Source: a virus. Taken from it: 20,462 nucleotides of DNA. Below, in pieces: positions 1-7,222 of the stretch. Position 1 is the stretch's first letter, and each line of letters opens with the position of its first letter. Made by a program: the position numbers and the translations under genes. Location of the stretch: IMG/VR virus record IMGVR_UViG_3300045974_000153, positions 1 to 20,462 of that record; one strand, 5' to 3'. The notes beneath the pieces are model-generated. The model was not told where the DNA came from, made no database searches, and saw nothing but the letters and a program-made list of their open reading frames with translations.

Positions 1-324
1 GATCTTGCGCAGAAGAAGCAACGCGACTGGGAGGATAGAACGGCAGCTCGACGCAAGAAGAAGGAAGAGTGCCGGCGCAGGAGGGATGCAGAGGAACAGC
101 AAAAAAGAATTGCTGTTGCCTCAAGGCAGGAAGCAGAGCGTCGCATTTTGCTAATACATAAAGAGTTAGTTACACACAACATTATGCGACTTGTTAGACC
201 GGTCGGCCGTGGGTTCGTTCAGGTTACGTGTGGCGTGTGTGGGTCGTCGTGGTCGCTGGTGGCTAGGTCTGAAGTCGACGACCTGTTTAGCAGGCACTCT
301 GCGGCCCGAGGCTGCCATGGATGA
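1..324 (+). CDS. C-terminal part of a charged protein with a zinc-ribbon-like end (partial)
   Basis: Frame 1 is open from the first base to a TGA at 322-324, giving about 107 residues with no start inside the window. I do not recognise the family. The first ~50 residues are very rich in Lys, Arg, Glu and Gln, as in a long charged helix or coiled coil (for example RRKKKEE and EAERR). The last ~45 residues hold CGVC followed by FSRHSAARGCH, a CxxC...H...CH arrangement that could bind one zinc. Its last 8 bases overlap the ATG of the next gene (ATGGATGA), the usual layout of translationally coupled genes. The first ~190 bases are clearly AT-richer than the rest of the window, which suggests a separate origin or a phage early/regulatory region. 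A DNA-binding or regulatory role is only an inference. Confidence 0.5.
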   Translation, partial: DLAQKKQRDWEDRTAARRKKKEECRRRRDAEEQQKRIAVASRQEAERRILLIHKELVTHNIMRLVRPVGRGFVQVTCGVCGSSWSLVARSEVDDLFSRHSAARGCHG

Positions 325-568
325 GTTGCCAGTGGTGTTGACCGTTCGCGACATGATCCGTCTCGCGAACCTGGGTGTCCCAGAGGCTGAGCGGATCACC
401 CGCTGGCGACTGCGGCGACTGCTCGTGCAGAAGGGGATCCTCGCGGGCGGCGGCTACGTCGAGCACATCGACCTTGCCACCCTGACGCGCGCCTGGCCGG
501 AGTTTGTCGAGGCGCTCCGGTGGCGCGTCGTCCGCTCGCGTGTGCGTCAGTGTGCGCTTGGCGAGTAG
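317..568 (+). CDS. Small helix-turn-helix-like protein
   Basis: The ATG at 317 has GAGG at 308-311 with five bases of spacing and overlaps the end of the previous gene by 8 bases. An upstream in-frame start near 191 is unlikely because it lies deep inside that gene. The 83-residue product begins MDELPVVLTVRDMIRLANLG and continues through RITRWRLRRLLVQKGIL and a GGGYVEHIDLATL segment. That order (helix, R-rich helix, turn, short beta pair) resembles small excisionase/MerR-type winged-helix DNA-binding proteins of phages. I see no exact family signature. It sits just before the packaging genes and could regulate them, but this is an inference. It could also be a phage protein of unknown role. 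Confidence 0.55.
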   Translation: MDELPVVLTVRDMIRLANLGVPEAERITRWRLRRLLVQKGILAGGGYVEHIDLATLTRAWPEFVEALRWRVVRSRVRQCALGE

Positions 569-805
569 TCCCGCGCAGTGGCGTGTAGCCGCGCGTAGTA
601 GCGTGCGCAGATCGCAGCTACTTACTATGGGCCCTCGCGCTGCACATGTCGTCGCAGACGGCGCATGGCTGCGGCCAGCCGACTACGCCAGCGACCGGCA
701 GCGTGAGTCGCCCATGCCCACCCTCGATCCCCGCAGCCGGTCGCTGCGGTGCGAGGTGCTGTCGCTCTTCCCTCCTCGTGCCGCGAGTCTGGCGAGGGCG
801 GCCTG
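569..805 (+). other. Intergenic region upstream of the HNH gene
   Basis: This stretch of 237 bases has no convincing gene. It begins with short G/T-rich repeats of the kind GCGTGTAGC / GCGCGTAGTAGC / GCGTGCGC (580-608) and carries the hairpin described at 597-622. One reading frame ends in a TGA at 804-806 that touches the HNH start, with a possible ATG at 714 (about 30 residues). It has no ribosome binding site worth the name and an arginine- and serine-rich composition typical of chance frames in GC-rich DNA. Because cos sites of HNH-bearing phages usually lie near the HNH/TerS genes, this gap and the next (1133-1322) are the places to look for one. Confidence 0.4.
597..622 (+). other. Hairpin, 10-bp stem with one bulged base
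   Basis: AGTAGC at 597-602 and TGCG at 604-607 pair with CGCAGCTACT at 613-622. G603 is bulged and the loop is CAGAT. There is no T-run after it, so it is not a typical intrinsic terminator. It lies 28 bases after the stop of the small HTH-like gene and may separate early-type genes from the packaging block, or be part of a protein binding site. The pairing is visible in the sequence; the function is unknown. Confidence 0.4.
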
Positions 806-1132
806 ATGCCGCTCGCGCCACTGCGTCCGTGCCTGCGTCCCGGGTGTCACACGCTCGTGCGTGGCCGGCCCCGCTGCGATGCGCACACTGTCGCCCGGGA
901 GTCGAGTGCGGCCCGAGGGTACGGCGGCGACTGGCAGCAGCTACGGGCGAGGCACCTCGGCATGTGGCCGAACTGCGCAGCATGCGGCGCGCCGGGCACC
1001 GACGTTGACCACATCCGGGCGCACCGGGGCGACGAGGAGTTGCGGCTCGACCCGGGCAACCTACAGACGCTCTGCCGGGCCTGCCACTCCCGCAAGACGG
1101 TCGGGGTCGATGGGGGATTCGGCAGGGGGTAG
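806..1132 (+). CDS. HNH endonuclease of the packaging machine
   Basis: The 108-residue protein belongs to the small phage HNH endonucleases. Residues 9-27 (C9, C14, C24, H27) form an N-terminal zinc knuckle. The core has CAAC (C57, C60), the DHI motif (D68, H69), N85 in NLQTL and CRACHSRK (C90, C93, H94), so the HNH residues and both zinc-binding CxxC pairs are all present. The start at 806 is preferred over an in-frame GTG at 749 because the conserved cysteine knuckle begins just after it and GAGGGCG lies upstream. In HK97-like phages such proteins lie next to the terminase genes and are needed for cos cleavage and packaging, and the position here, just upstream of TerS, fits that role. Confidence 0.9.
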   Translation: MPLAPLRPCLRPGCHTLVRGRPRCDAHTVARESSAARGYGGDWQQLRARHLGMWPNCAACGAPGTDVDHIRAHRGDEELRLDPGNLQTLCRACHSRKTVGVDGGFGRG

Positions 1133-1322
1133 GGGCTGGCGCCTGCCGCCGCCGGCCGTGGTGGTATCGGCCAGGGTCGGCAACAGGACGGCCCGGGGCG
1201 CGCCGTATGGCGAGGGGCCACCCCCTCATCATGTGGAGGGCGGAGCTAAACGACCGCCGTTAGTAAACAATTCTCACATGCAAAACTTGCAAAGTCGCGA
1301 TCGGTAGCGAATCGAGGCGAAA
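1133..1322 (+). promoter_or_regulatory. Gap before terS with hairpin and short repeats; possible cos or control region
   Basis: The gap goes from very GC-rich to a locally AT-rich patch. It holds a perfect 6-bp hairpin (GAGGGG at 1212-1217, CCCCTC at 1222-1227, loop CCAC) and a GGCGG...CCGCC pair around 1234-1253. Beyond these lies an AT-rich segment at about 1260-1285, two 9-bp repeats (TGCAAAACT 1279-1287, TGCAAAGTC 1288-1296) and three GCGA boxes at exactly 10-bp spacing (1297, 1307, 1317). Such phased repeats are typical of protein binding sites. I cannot point to a convincing sigma-70 promoter. A cos/TerS binding site or an operator is an inference from position. Confidence 0.35.
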
Positions 1323-1326
1323 ATGG
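1303..1326 (+). repeat. Start-region repeat, copy 1 (before terS)
   Basis: The 24 bases from GGTAGCGAA through GAGGCGAAA to the terS start codon closely match the 23 bases in front of the antirepressor gene (1747-1769). The blocks GGTAGCGAA, GAG, GCGAA and ATGG are shared. Both copies cover the ribosome binding site and the start codon, so the two genes may share a translational control or have arisen through recombination at this motif. Confidence 0.5.
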
Positions 1327-1751
1327 GCTCTGTCGTCGGCATCAATCGCGGCGGCCGTCCCCGCCTCCCGACCGCGCTCAAGGCACTCAAGGGCACGCTC
1401 GCGCCGAGCCGTGAGAACCCGCTCGAGCCGCAGCTCACCCCGACCCGCATCGGCCGCGCCCCCGCCGAACTGAGCGAGGACGAGGTGCTGATCTGGGGCG
1501 CCCTCGCCCGCGCCGTGAATCGCCTCGGCGTCGCGGTGGCCGGCGACCTCCAGGCGTTCGAGGCGATGGTCTGCGCGCTGGCGCAGGCCAAGCTCGCGCG
1601 CAGAGCCGGCGACCTCGACGGCTGGGCGAAGGCTGACGCGCGCTGGGAGAAGTGGGCCTCCCATTTCGGCCTCACGCCGGCGACGCGGCCGAAGGTGAAT
1701 CGGCTCGTTGACCAGGCGCCGAAGAAGGACCCGCTGAGCGAGTTCGGGTAG
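1323..1751 (+). CDS. terS: Terminase small subunit, P27 family
   Basis: The 142-residue protein carries the family hallmark near its N-terminus, GGRPRLPTALKALKGT (residues 10-25), followed by PLEPQLTP and a helical core (AELSEDEVLIWGALARAVNRLGV, then a long helix to about residue 105). This is the order and usual length (about 120-170) of P27-like small terminases. It recognises the phage packaging site and loads TerL onto DNA. The ATG at 1323 has GAGGCG at 1314-1319. The closest downstream neighbour is unexpectedly an antirepressor gene rather than terL. The C-terminus (PKKDPLSEFG) is typical of P27 proteins. Confidence 0.88.
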   Translation: MGSVVGINRGGRPRLPTALKALKGTLAPSRENPLEPQLTPTRIGRAPAELSEDEVLIWGALARAVNRLGVAVAGDLQAFEAMVCALAQAKLARRAGDLDGWAKADARWEKWASHFGLTPATRPKVNRLVDQAPKKDPLSEFG

Positions 1752-1769
1752 CGAACGGAGAGCGAATGG
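1747..1769 (+). repeat. Start-region repeat, copy 2 (before the antirepressor)
   Basis: This is the second copy of the motif at 1303-1326. It overlaps the terS stop codon (TAG at 1749-1751), includes GGAGAG as ribosome binding site, and ends on the ATG of the antirepressor gene. Confidence 0.5.
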
Positions 1770-2743
1770 CGACGAACATCAGCGCGGCCATGGTGGTTGC
1801 GACGGGTGCGTCCGAGGTCGAGTTCTACGGCGACCGGATCCCGGTGGGCTACGACGAATCGGGCCGACCCTCGTTCGACATCCAGACCGCCTCGGAGAAC
1901 ATGGGGCTGGACGGCGATGCCCAGATCGCCCGCGTGAAGCGTGCCGCCGCGGACGGAGAGGCGTGGGCAACGACCTCCAAGATGAAGGTCGTTGGAAAAG
2001 ACGGGAAACTTCGCGAGCGTGTCTCTCTTCCGAATCGGTCGGCAGGGATGTTCCTGGTCGGCGTCACGCTGCGCAAGGTCACCGACCCGGAGATGCGCGA
2101 GAAGATCCTCCGCTACAAGAACGAGGCCGCCGAGGCGCTCGCCGACTGGTCCCTGAGCGGCGGCACGCACGCAATCGTCAAGACCAGCGACGTCTTCGCC
2201 GAGCTGCTCGAGAGCAACCGGGAGATGCTGGAGCGGACGGAAGTGATCGGCACGAGGTTGCGTCTGATGCCGACGACCGAATACCTCGACGGGGCGCTGG
2301 AGCAGAAGGCGGACAAGGCCGACGTGGATGCCGTCGCCGCGCAGTTGCGAGCGGAGATGGACGCACTGAGGGAGCAGTTCCGCCGGCACGACATCGAGAC
2401 GAAGGGGCGGCGTCAGCCGAGTCGCGATGCCGTGCGGGAATCGCTGCGGGTGCTCTTGCGCTTCTATGGCGGCCTCGACCCAGTGGACCGCACGACGCGG
2501 GTCGCCAACCCGGACGGCACGCGAGCGCCGGGTGCCGTCTGGGACCACAACCTAGACCGGAGCGACCCTTCGGCCGAGCACGGCTGGATGACCTGTGAGG
2601 CGACGAACGCTCTCCTGAAGGAACCCGGCAGCCCTGAGCGAGAGAAGTTCAAGGCCGTCTTCGACGAGTACCAGCGTCTGCGCCGCAAGGCGGCCGACGA
2701 GAAGACGGCGGCGCAGCTCAGTCTCTGCCTCAAGCCCCGCTGA
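1766..2743 (+). CDS. Phage antirepressor with P22 Ant-type N-terminal domain
   Basis: The 325-residue protein has a P22_AR_N-like domain at about residues 17-128. It begins VEFYGDRIPVGYD, has NMGLDGDAQIARVKR at the usual LGL-x-Q-x-x-R-x-K position, and has VSLPNRSAGMFLVGV and MREKILRYKNEAAEALADW at its end. A helical segment follows (140-210, with EQKADKADVDAVAAQLRAEMDALREQF likely coiled coil). After it comes a distinct C-terminal region (about 220-325) with RFYGGLDPVDRTTR and EREKFKAVFDEYQRLRRKA that I do not recognise. P22 Ant binds the prophage repressor and induces the lytic cycle. The C-terminus may carry the specificity. Finding this gene between terS and terL, rather than in an immunity region, is odd. 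It reads with the late genes and ends 3 bases before terL. Confidence 0.75.
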   Translation: MATNISAAMVVATGASEVEFYGDRIPVGYDESGRPSFDIQTASENMGLDGDAQIARVKRAAADGEAWATTSKMKVVGKDGKLRERVSLPNRSAGMFLVGVTLRKVTDPEMREKILRYKNEAAEALADWSLSGGTHAIVKTSDVFAELLESNREMLERTEVIGTRLRLMPTTEYLDGALEQKADKADVDAVAAQLRAEMDALREQFRRHDIETKGRRQPSRDAVRESLRVLLRFYGGLDPVDRTTRVANPDGTRAPGAVWDHNLDRSDPSAEHGWMTCEATNALLKEPGSPEREKFKAVFDEYQRLRRKAADEKTAAQLSLCLKPR

Positions 2744-2746
2744 CCC

Positions 2747-4474
2747 GTGCCCCCGCCCAAGAAGTCCAAGGCGCGCCCCGCGGCGCCGCCTCCGGACCCG
2801 CACGTCGCGAGGGCACACGCCTACTGCCGCGCCGTCCTGTCCGGCGAGACACCCGCCGGGCTCATGGCGCAGGCCGCCTGCTCCCGGCAGCTCCTCGACC
2901 TCGAGCGGGCGGCGAAGGGCTGGGACTACGAGTTCGACGAGGGGCTCGCGGGCCGCGCCTGCCGATTCCTCGAGCTACTCCCGCACGTCAAGGGGCACCT
3001 CGCCGGGCAGACGCTCGTGCTCGAGCCGTGGCAGTGTTTCGTCGTCTGCACCGCGTTCGGCTGGGTGCGGCGCGGGACTAGGCGGCGGCGCTTCCGGCGC
3101 GTCACGATCTTCGTCCCTCGCGGCAACGGCAAGTCCTGCCTCTCCTCTGGCGTCGGCCTCTACTGCCTGGCGGCCGACGGCGAGGGCGGCGCAGAGGTCT
3201 ACAGCGCGGCGACGACGCGGGACCAGGCGCGGATCGTATTCGGCGACGCGCAGTCGATGGTCAAGCGCTCGCTGGCGCTTCGCGAGCGGCTGGGCCTCGA
3301 GTCCATGCAGCACTCGATCGTGCAGGAGTCGAGCAACTCGAGCTTCAAGGCGCTCTCGAGAGAGGCCGACAACCTCGACGGGCTCAACGTCCACTGCGCG
3401 GTGATCGACGAGATCCACGCGCACAAGACGCGCGACATCTACGACGTGCTCGAGACGGGCCTCGGCAAGCGGCTCAACTCGATCCTCTGGGTGATCTCGA
3501 CCGCCGGCTCGGACACGAGCGGGATCGGGTACGAGGTCTATGGCTACGCCAAGCGGATCCTGACGAAGACGGCGACAGACGAGTCGCTCTTCGCAGCCAT
3601 CTGGGAGGCCGACGAAGGCGACGACTGGACCGCCGAGGCGACGTGGCGCAAGGCAAACCCGAATTGGGGCGTCTCGGTCCAGCCGGAGATCCTCGGCCAG
3701 CTCGCGGCGAAGGCACAGCAGATCGCGTCGGCGCAGAGCGCCTTCGCCACCAAGCACCTGAACCGCTGGACGAACGCCGATCAGCAGTGGATGGACCTCG
3801 GCGCATGGGACCGATGCGCGGACCCGGAGATGCAGCTCGAGGCGATGGTCGGCGAGGAGTGCGTGATCGGCCTCGACCTGGCGAGCAAGACGGACATCGC
3901 GGCGAAGGCGCTCGTGTTCGCGCGCGACATCGACGGCAAGCGGCACTATCGGGTGTTCTGTGACTGCTACCTGCCGGAGTCGCGGGCGGCCGAAGGCGGC
4001 AATTCGCAGTACCGCGGCTGGCAGATCGAGGGCCGGTTGCGCACGACGCCGGGCGAGGTGCTCGACTTCGCGACGCTGCAGGCTGACGTGCTCGCCGACC
4101 GGGACCGCTTCCGGGTGCGCGAGGTGGCGTACGACCCCTGGCAGGCATTGAAGCTCTCGCAGGAGCTGACCGACGCCGGCATGACGTGCGTCGAGATGCG
4201 GCCGAGCGTTCAGAACTTCTCGCCGGCGATGAAGGAGTTCGAGGCGCTCGTCCGCTCGGGTCGTCTGCTGCACGACGGTAACCCGGTGCTCCGGTGGATG
4301 GTCTCCAACGTCGTCGCGCGTCCTGACGCGCAGGAGAACCTCTACCCGCGCAAGGATCGGCCGGAGAACAAGATCGACGGCGTGGTTGCGCTCTTGATGG
4401 CGCTCGGCCGCTCCATGGTGAGCGAGTCGGGGACGACCTCCTGCCCCTACACCGAGACCGACCGCCTCCTGTAG
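2747..4474 (+). CDS. terL: Terminase large subunit, HK97 type
   Basis: The 575-residue protein starts at GTG 2747, 3 bases after the antirepressor stop. The N-terminal ATPase has an adenine-contact region (LEPWQCFVV, 92-100), Walker A VPRGNGKS (123-130), Walker B VIDE (219-222) and the coupling motif STAGSD (251-256). The C-terminal RNase H-like nuclease shows its acidic residues in GLDLASKTD (D377, D383), AYDPW (D463) and NKIDG (D544). All key residues are present and the length is normal for the Terminase_1 family, so it should be an active packaging motor. It cuts concatemeric DNA with TerS and HNH and translocates it through the portal encoded next. Confidence 0.95.
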   Translation: MPPPKKSKARPAAPPPDPHVARAHAYCRAVLSGETPAGLMAQAACSRQLLDLERAAKGWDYEFDEGLAGRACRFLELLPHVKGHLAGQTLVLEPWQCFVVCTAFGWVRRGTRRRRFRRVTIFVPRGNGKSCLSSGVGLYCLAADGEGGAEVYSAATTRDQARIVFGDAQSMVKRSLALRERLGLESMQHSIVQESSNSSFKALSREADNLDGLNVHCAVIDEIHAHKTRDIYDVLETGLGKRLNSILWVISTAGSDTSGIGYEVYGYAKRILTKTATDESLFAAIWEADEGDDWTAEATWRKANPNWGVSVQPEILGQLAAKAQQIASAQSAFATKHLNRWTNADQQWMDLGAWDRCADPEMQLEAMVGEECVIGLDLASKTDIAAKALVFARDIDGKRHYRVFCDCYLPESRAAEGGNSQYRGWQIEGRLRTTPGEVLDFATLQADVLADRDRFRVREVAYDPWQALKLSQELTDAGMTCVEMRPSVQNFSPAMKEFEALVRSGRLLHDGNPVLRWMVSNVVARPDAQENLYPRKDRPENKIDGVVALLMALGRSMVSESGTTSCPYTETDRLL

Positions 4475-4501
4475 GCGGCCCTTCCGTTGACCGAGGTAGC
4501 A

Positions 4502-6451
4502 ATGTCCGAGGGCTCGCCGACAATCTGGGGTCGGCTGGCGGCGCCATTCCGGCGTGCGTTTGGCGCCTCGATTCGGCCCGACGACCCGCGCCGCTACCAG
4601 CAGTGGGTGCAGCTCCTCGACCAGCCGGCCGGCGTCACGATCACACCGGACAACGCGCTCGAGATCAGCGCGGTCTGGGCCTGCGTGATGGCGATCTCGA
4701 ACGCGTTGGCGCCAGCGCAGTGGAAGATCCTCACGACGACCCCCGAAGGGCGCAAGGAAGCGCTGCCCGACGACCCGCTGGCCTACCTGCTCAACGTCCG
4801 GCCGAACTCGGACATGACGTCGATCAGCCTGCGGTACGCGCTGCTCATGGCGCGGCTTACCTGGGGTAACGGATACGCGGCGATCACGAAGAGCGCGAGC
4901 GGCAAGATCACCGAGCTGTGGCCGATGCTCCCGCACCGCACGATCCCGACGCGAGACCGCGAGACCGGAGCGCTCTACTACGAGTATCACCAGCTCGAGG
5001 GCGGCATCGTCCGGCTCGAGCAGGACGAGGTCTTCCACGTCAAGGGGCCGGGCATCTCGGGCCTGCTCGGCGAGAACGTCGTTGCTCGAGCCGCGAAGTC
5101 GATGAGCCTCGCGGCGGCGGCCGAGAGGTTCGCGAGTACGTACTTCGGCAACAACACGATCGTCGGCGGCGTCCTGAGCGCGCCGTTCAAGTTCCCCCGC
5201 GACGCGGACGGCAAGAGCGCCGTCGCCGAGCGCCTGCGCGACGACTGGGCGGCGATGCACCAGGGGCCGAACAAGGCTTGGCGCCCGGCCATCCTCGAGA
5301 ACGGCATGAAGTGGGAGCCGTTCACGACGAACGCGACAGACGCGCAGCTCGTCGAGGCGCGGAGGCACCAGATCGAGGAGATCGCGCGCTGGTACGGAGT
5401 TCCGGGACACCTCATCGGCGTCGCCGGCTCCTCGCAGGGCTACGGAACGAACCTCGAAGAGTTGTCCCTCTCTTTCAACCGCCACACGCTGACCCCTCTC
5501 TGCCGCGAGATGGAGCAGGAGGCGGACTACAAGCTGCTCGCGCAGCGCGCGCCATGGCGGCACACGCTCATCGACCTGAAGCCGCTCACGCACGGCGACG
5601 CGGTGTCGAGGGCGAACAGCTACAAGCTGCACCGGGACATGGGCGTCCTCACGGTCAACGAGATCCGCGAGGCCGAAGGCTGGAACCACATCGGCGCTGA
5701 CGGCGACGTGCGCGTCGTGCCGCTCGGCTACCAGACGTTCGAGCAACTCGTGGCGCCGCAGCCCAAGCTGATGGCGGCGACGGGCCCGCAGATCGCGCAG
5801 ATGATGGCGATCCTGCAATCCGTCGTCGATGGCCACCTGCCCGCCGACTCGGCGCACGCGCTCATGGTGGTATCGTTCCCGGGGCTCGCCGAGGAGCAGA
5901 TCGCGGCGATGCTGGACGGGCTCGAGGAGTTCGAGGCGGAGCCTATCCCTGCCCCGCCGATGCAGCTACCGCCGCCCCCGCCGGCCGACGTCGAGGACGC
6001 GGAGATCGTCGGCGAGGATCCTGGCGCCGACGGCGTCGCAGTCTCCGCCGTTGCGAGGCTGTTCGGCGTGGCGTTCGAGCGCTACGTGCGGCGCCTGTCG
6101 AACCGAGAGGCCGACCTGCGCCGCGGCGGTGCCGACGAGGAGCGCGTGTCGGCAGCGCTCACCGAAGAGCGCGAGCGACTGCGCGGCTCGTGGCTCACCG
6201 ACGAGACCCGCGACGCGCGCGAGCTGGCGGCCGAACTCGGCGCGACGCTCACGACGGCACGGCTCGTGGCCGCGCTCACGGCGATCGACGGCGGCGAGGC
6301 ACCGCGAGAGGCGGCTGCGCGGCTCGTGCGCGACGTGGTCCAGCGGGCGCCGGCGAAGGCCACGGCGACGAAGAAGTCTACCAGCAAGCTGGTCACCTTC
6401 ATCCGAGACGCCGACGGGCAGGTTGTCGGCGCCACATTGCTCGAGGGATAG
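4502..6451 (+). CDS. Portal protein, HK97 family, with a C-terminal extension
   Basis: I take the ATG at 4502 because GAGG lies at 4493-4496; an in-frame TTG at 4487 would add five residues. The product has 649 residues. The first ~420 form the HK97-type portal: ISAVWACVMAISNALA, the clip/wing segment with NVRPNSDM and RLTWGNGYAAI, ELWPMLPHRT, and the stem helices with IARWYGVPGHLIG and LEELSLSFNRHTLTPL. Residues ~482-498 are a proline-rich linker. After it comes a charged helical region (~510-620) and a short beta tail with TFIRDADGQVVGA. At roughly 650 residues it is longer than the ~420-residue HK97 portal. The ring of 12 copies is the DNA entry pore and the head-tail contact. Confidence 0.93.
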   Translation: MSEGSPTIWGRLAAPFRRAFGASIRPDDPRRYQQWVQLLDQPAGVTITPDNALEISAVWACVMAISNALAPAQWKILTTTPEGRKEALPDDPLAYLLNVRPNSDMTSISLRYALLMARLTWGNGYAAITKSASGKITELWPMLPHRTIPTRDRETGALYYEYHQLEGGIVRLEQDEVFHVKGPGISGLLGENVVARAAKSMSLAAAAERFASTYFGNNTIVGGVLSAPFKFPRDADGKSAVAERLRDDWAAMHQGPNKAWRPAILENGMKWEPFTTNATDAQLVEARRHQIEEIARWYGVPGHLIGVAGSSQGYGTNLEELSLSFNRHTLTPLCREMEQEADYKLLAQRAPWRHTLIDLKPLTHGDAVSRANSYKLHRDMGVLTVNEIREAEGWNHIGADGDVRVVPLGYQTFEQLVAPQPKLMAATGPQIAQMMAILQSVVDGHLPADSAHALMVVSFPGLAEEQIAAMLDGLEEFEAEPIPAPPMQLPPPPPADVEDAEIVGEDPGADGVAVSAVARLFGVAFERYVRRLSNREADLRRGGADEERVSAALTEERERLRGSWLTDETRDARELAAELGATLTTARLVAALTAIDGGEAPREAAARLVRDVVQRAPAKATATKKSTSKLVTFIRDADGQVVGATLLEG

Positions 6452-6454
6452 CAA

Positions 6455-6919
6455 ATGGCGATCACCACCGCGCTCTGCAACTCGTACAAGCAGGAGGTTC
6501 TCGACGGCGTCCATGCCGCCGCGGACGTCTACAAGATCCTGCTCATCAAGGCGTCCGAGGCTGGCACCTACAGCAAGGCAACGACCAACGTCGGTACGCC
6601 CGGCACCGGCTCGCCGACCACCGCGAATGTTGGCACGGACGAGGCGGCAGGCACCGGATACACCACGGGCGGGCTCGTGCTCACCGGCTACACGAACACG
6701 CTCACAACCGACACGGCCTCGATCGACTGGGCCGATGCCGTGTGGGCGACGGCGACGCTCAGCGCGGACGGGGCGATCATCTACAACTCGAGCAAGGCGA
6801 ACCGCGCGGTCTGCGTGATCGCCTTCGTGGACGGCGGCGCGATCCCGGTGACCTCGACGGGCGCCAACTTCACCGTCCCGATCCCCAGCTCCGAAGTCGG
6901 CCAGATCCGGCTGACCTAA
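6455..6919 (+). CDS. Small beta-rich phage structural protein
   Basis: The 154-residue protein starts at ATG 6455, 3 bases after portal, with GAGGGAT as ribosome binding site. It opens MAITTALCNSYKQEVLDGVH and later has GYTTGGLVLTGYTNTL, DTASIDWADAVWATATLSADGAIIYN and VCVIAFVDGG. From memory this matches a widespread set of phage proteins of unknown function that begin with an ALC.S.K.E.L.G.H motif and form beta sandwiches. They are found next to head or tail genes, so a virion surface or decoration role is likely but not proven. It has no signal peptide and no catalytic motif. Confidence 0.7.
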   Translation: MAITTALCNSYKQEVLDGVHAAADVYKILLIKASEAGTYSKATTNVGTPGTGSPTTANVGTDEAAGTGYTTGGLVLTGYTNTLTTDTASIDWADAVWATATLSADGAIIYNSSKANRAVCVIAFVDGGAIPVTSTGANFTVPIPSSEVGQIRLT

Positions 6920-6922
6920 GCC

Positions 6923-7222
6923 GTGACCACGCCCTACGCGAACACGGCCATCCAGACTGCCCAGGTCGCTCTCTCTGCGGGGACGGCGACCAAGATGGGC
7001 AGCGGCGCGTCCGGAGTGCCGCTCGCCTCCCGCCTCTACTGGCGTGGCATCAGCCTCGACCCCCAGGCGCAGGTCTACCTGGGGCCGCTCGGGGTGACCG
7101 TCTCCACCGGCTACCCGATGCAGGTCGGCATCCCCGAGGAGCGCCCCTACGGACCGGCCATCGACATCTACGCGGTGAGCGCGACCGCCACCACGCTCTA
7201 CGTTGAGGAGGTGTCGGGATGA
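6923..7222 (+). CDS. Small beta-rich phage protein, probably virion-associated
   Basis: The GTG start at 6923 gives 99 residues. The centre reads VYLGPLGVTVSTGYPMQVG and the end IDIYAVSATATTLYVEEVSG. The pattern 'vYlG..GVt..tGypl...' followed by 'iyavsata..lyv.e' is common in short phage proteins coded near capsid genes and predicted to form a small beta barrel. Its function is not established. The last codon overlaps the next gene by 4 bases (ATGA), and the end of this gene carries that gene's very strong ribosome binding site, so the two are translationally coupled. Confidence 0.65.
   Translation: MTTPYANTAIQTAQVALSAGTATKMGSGASGVPLASRLYWRGISLDPQAQVYLGPLGVTVSTGYPMQVGIPEERPYGPAIDIYAVSATATTLYVEEVSG

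Noticed and set aside
623-628. TACTAT as a -10 promoter box
   Set aside because: No acceptable -35 element lies 16-18 bases upstream, and the sequence overlaps the end of the hairpin region.
714-806. Possible 30-residue gene whose TGA touches the HNH start codon
   Set aside because: The TGATG junction would fit coupling, but the ribosome binding site is poor and the sequence looks like a chance GC-rich frame.
1274-2548. Long minus-strand frame opposite terS and the antirepressor
   Set aside because: Same GC-driven antisense effect. The plus-strand products have clear family motifs while this one has none.
2975-5857. A 960-codon open frame on the minus strand opposite terL and portal
   Set aside because: It is extremely rich in Arg, Leu, Val and Ala with no recognisable motif, has no ribosome binding site, and lies exactly antisense to two well-identified genes. 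G/C-ending codons on the plus strand rarely produce stops in this antisense frame, which explains its length.
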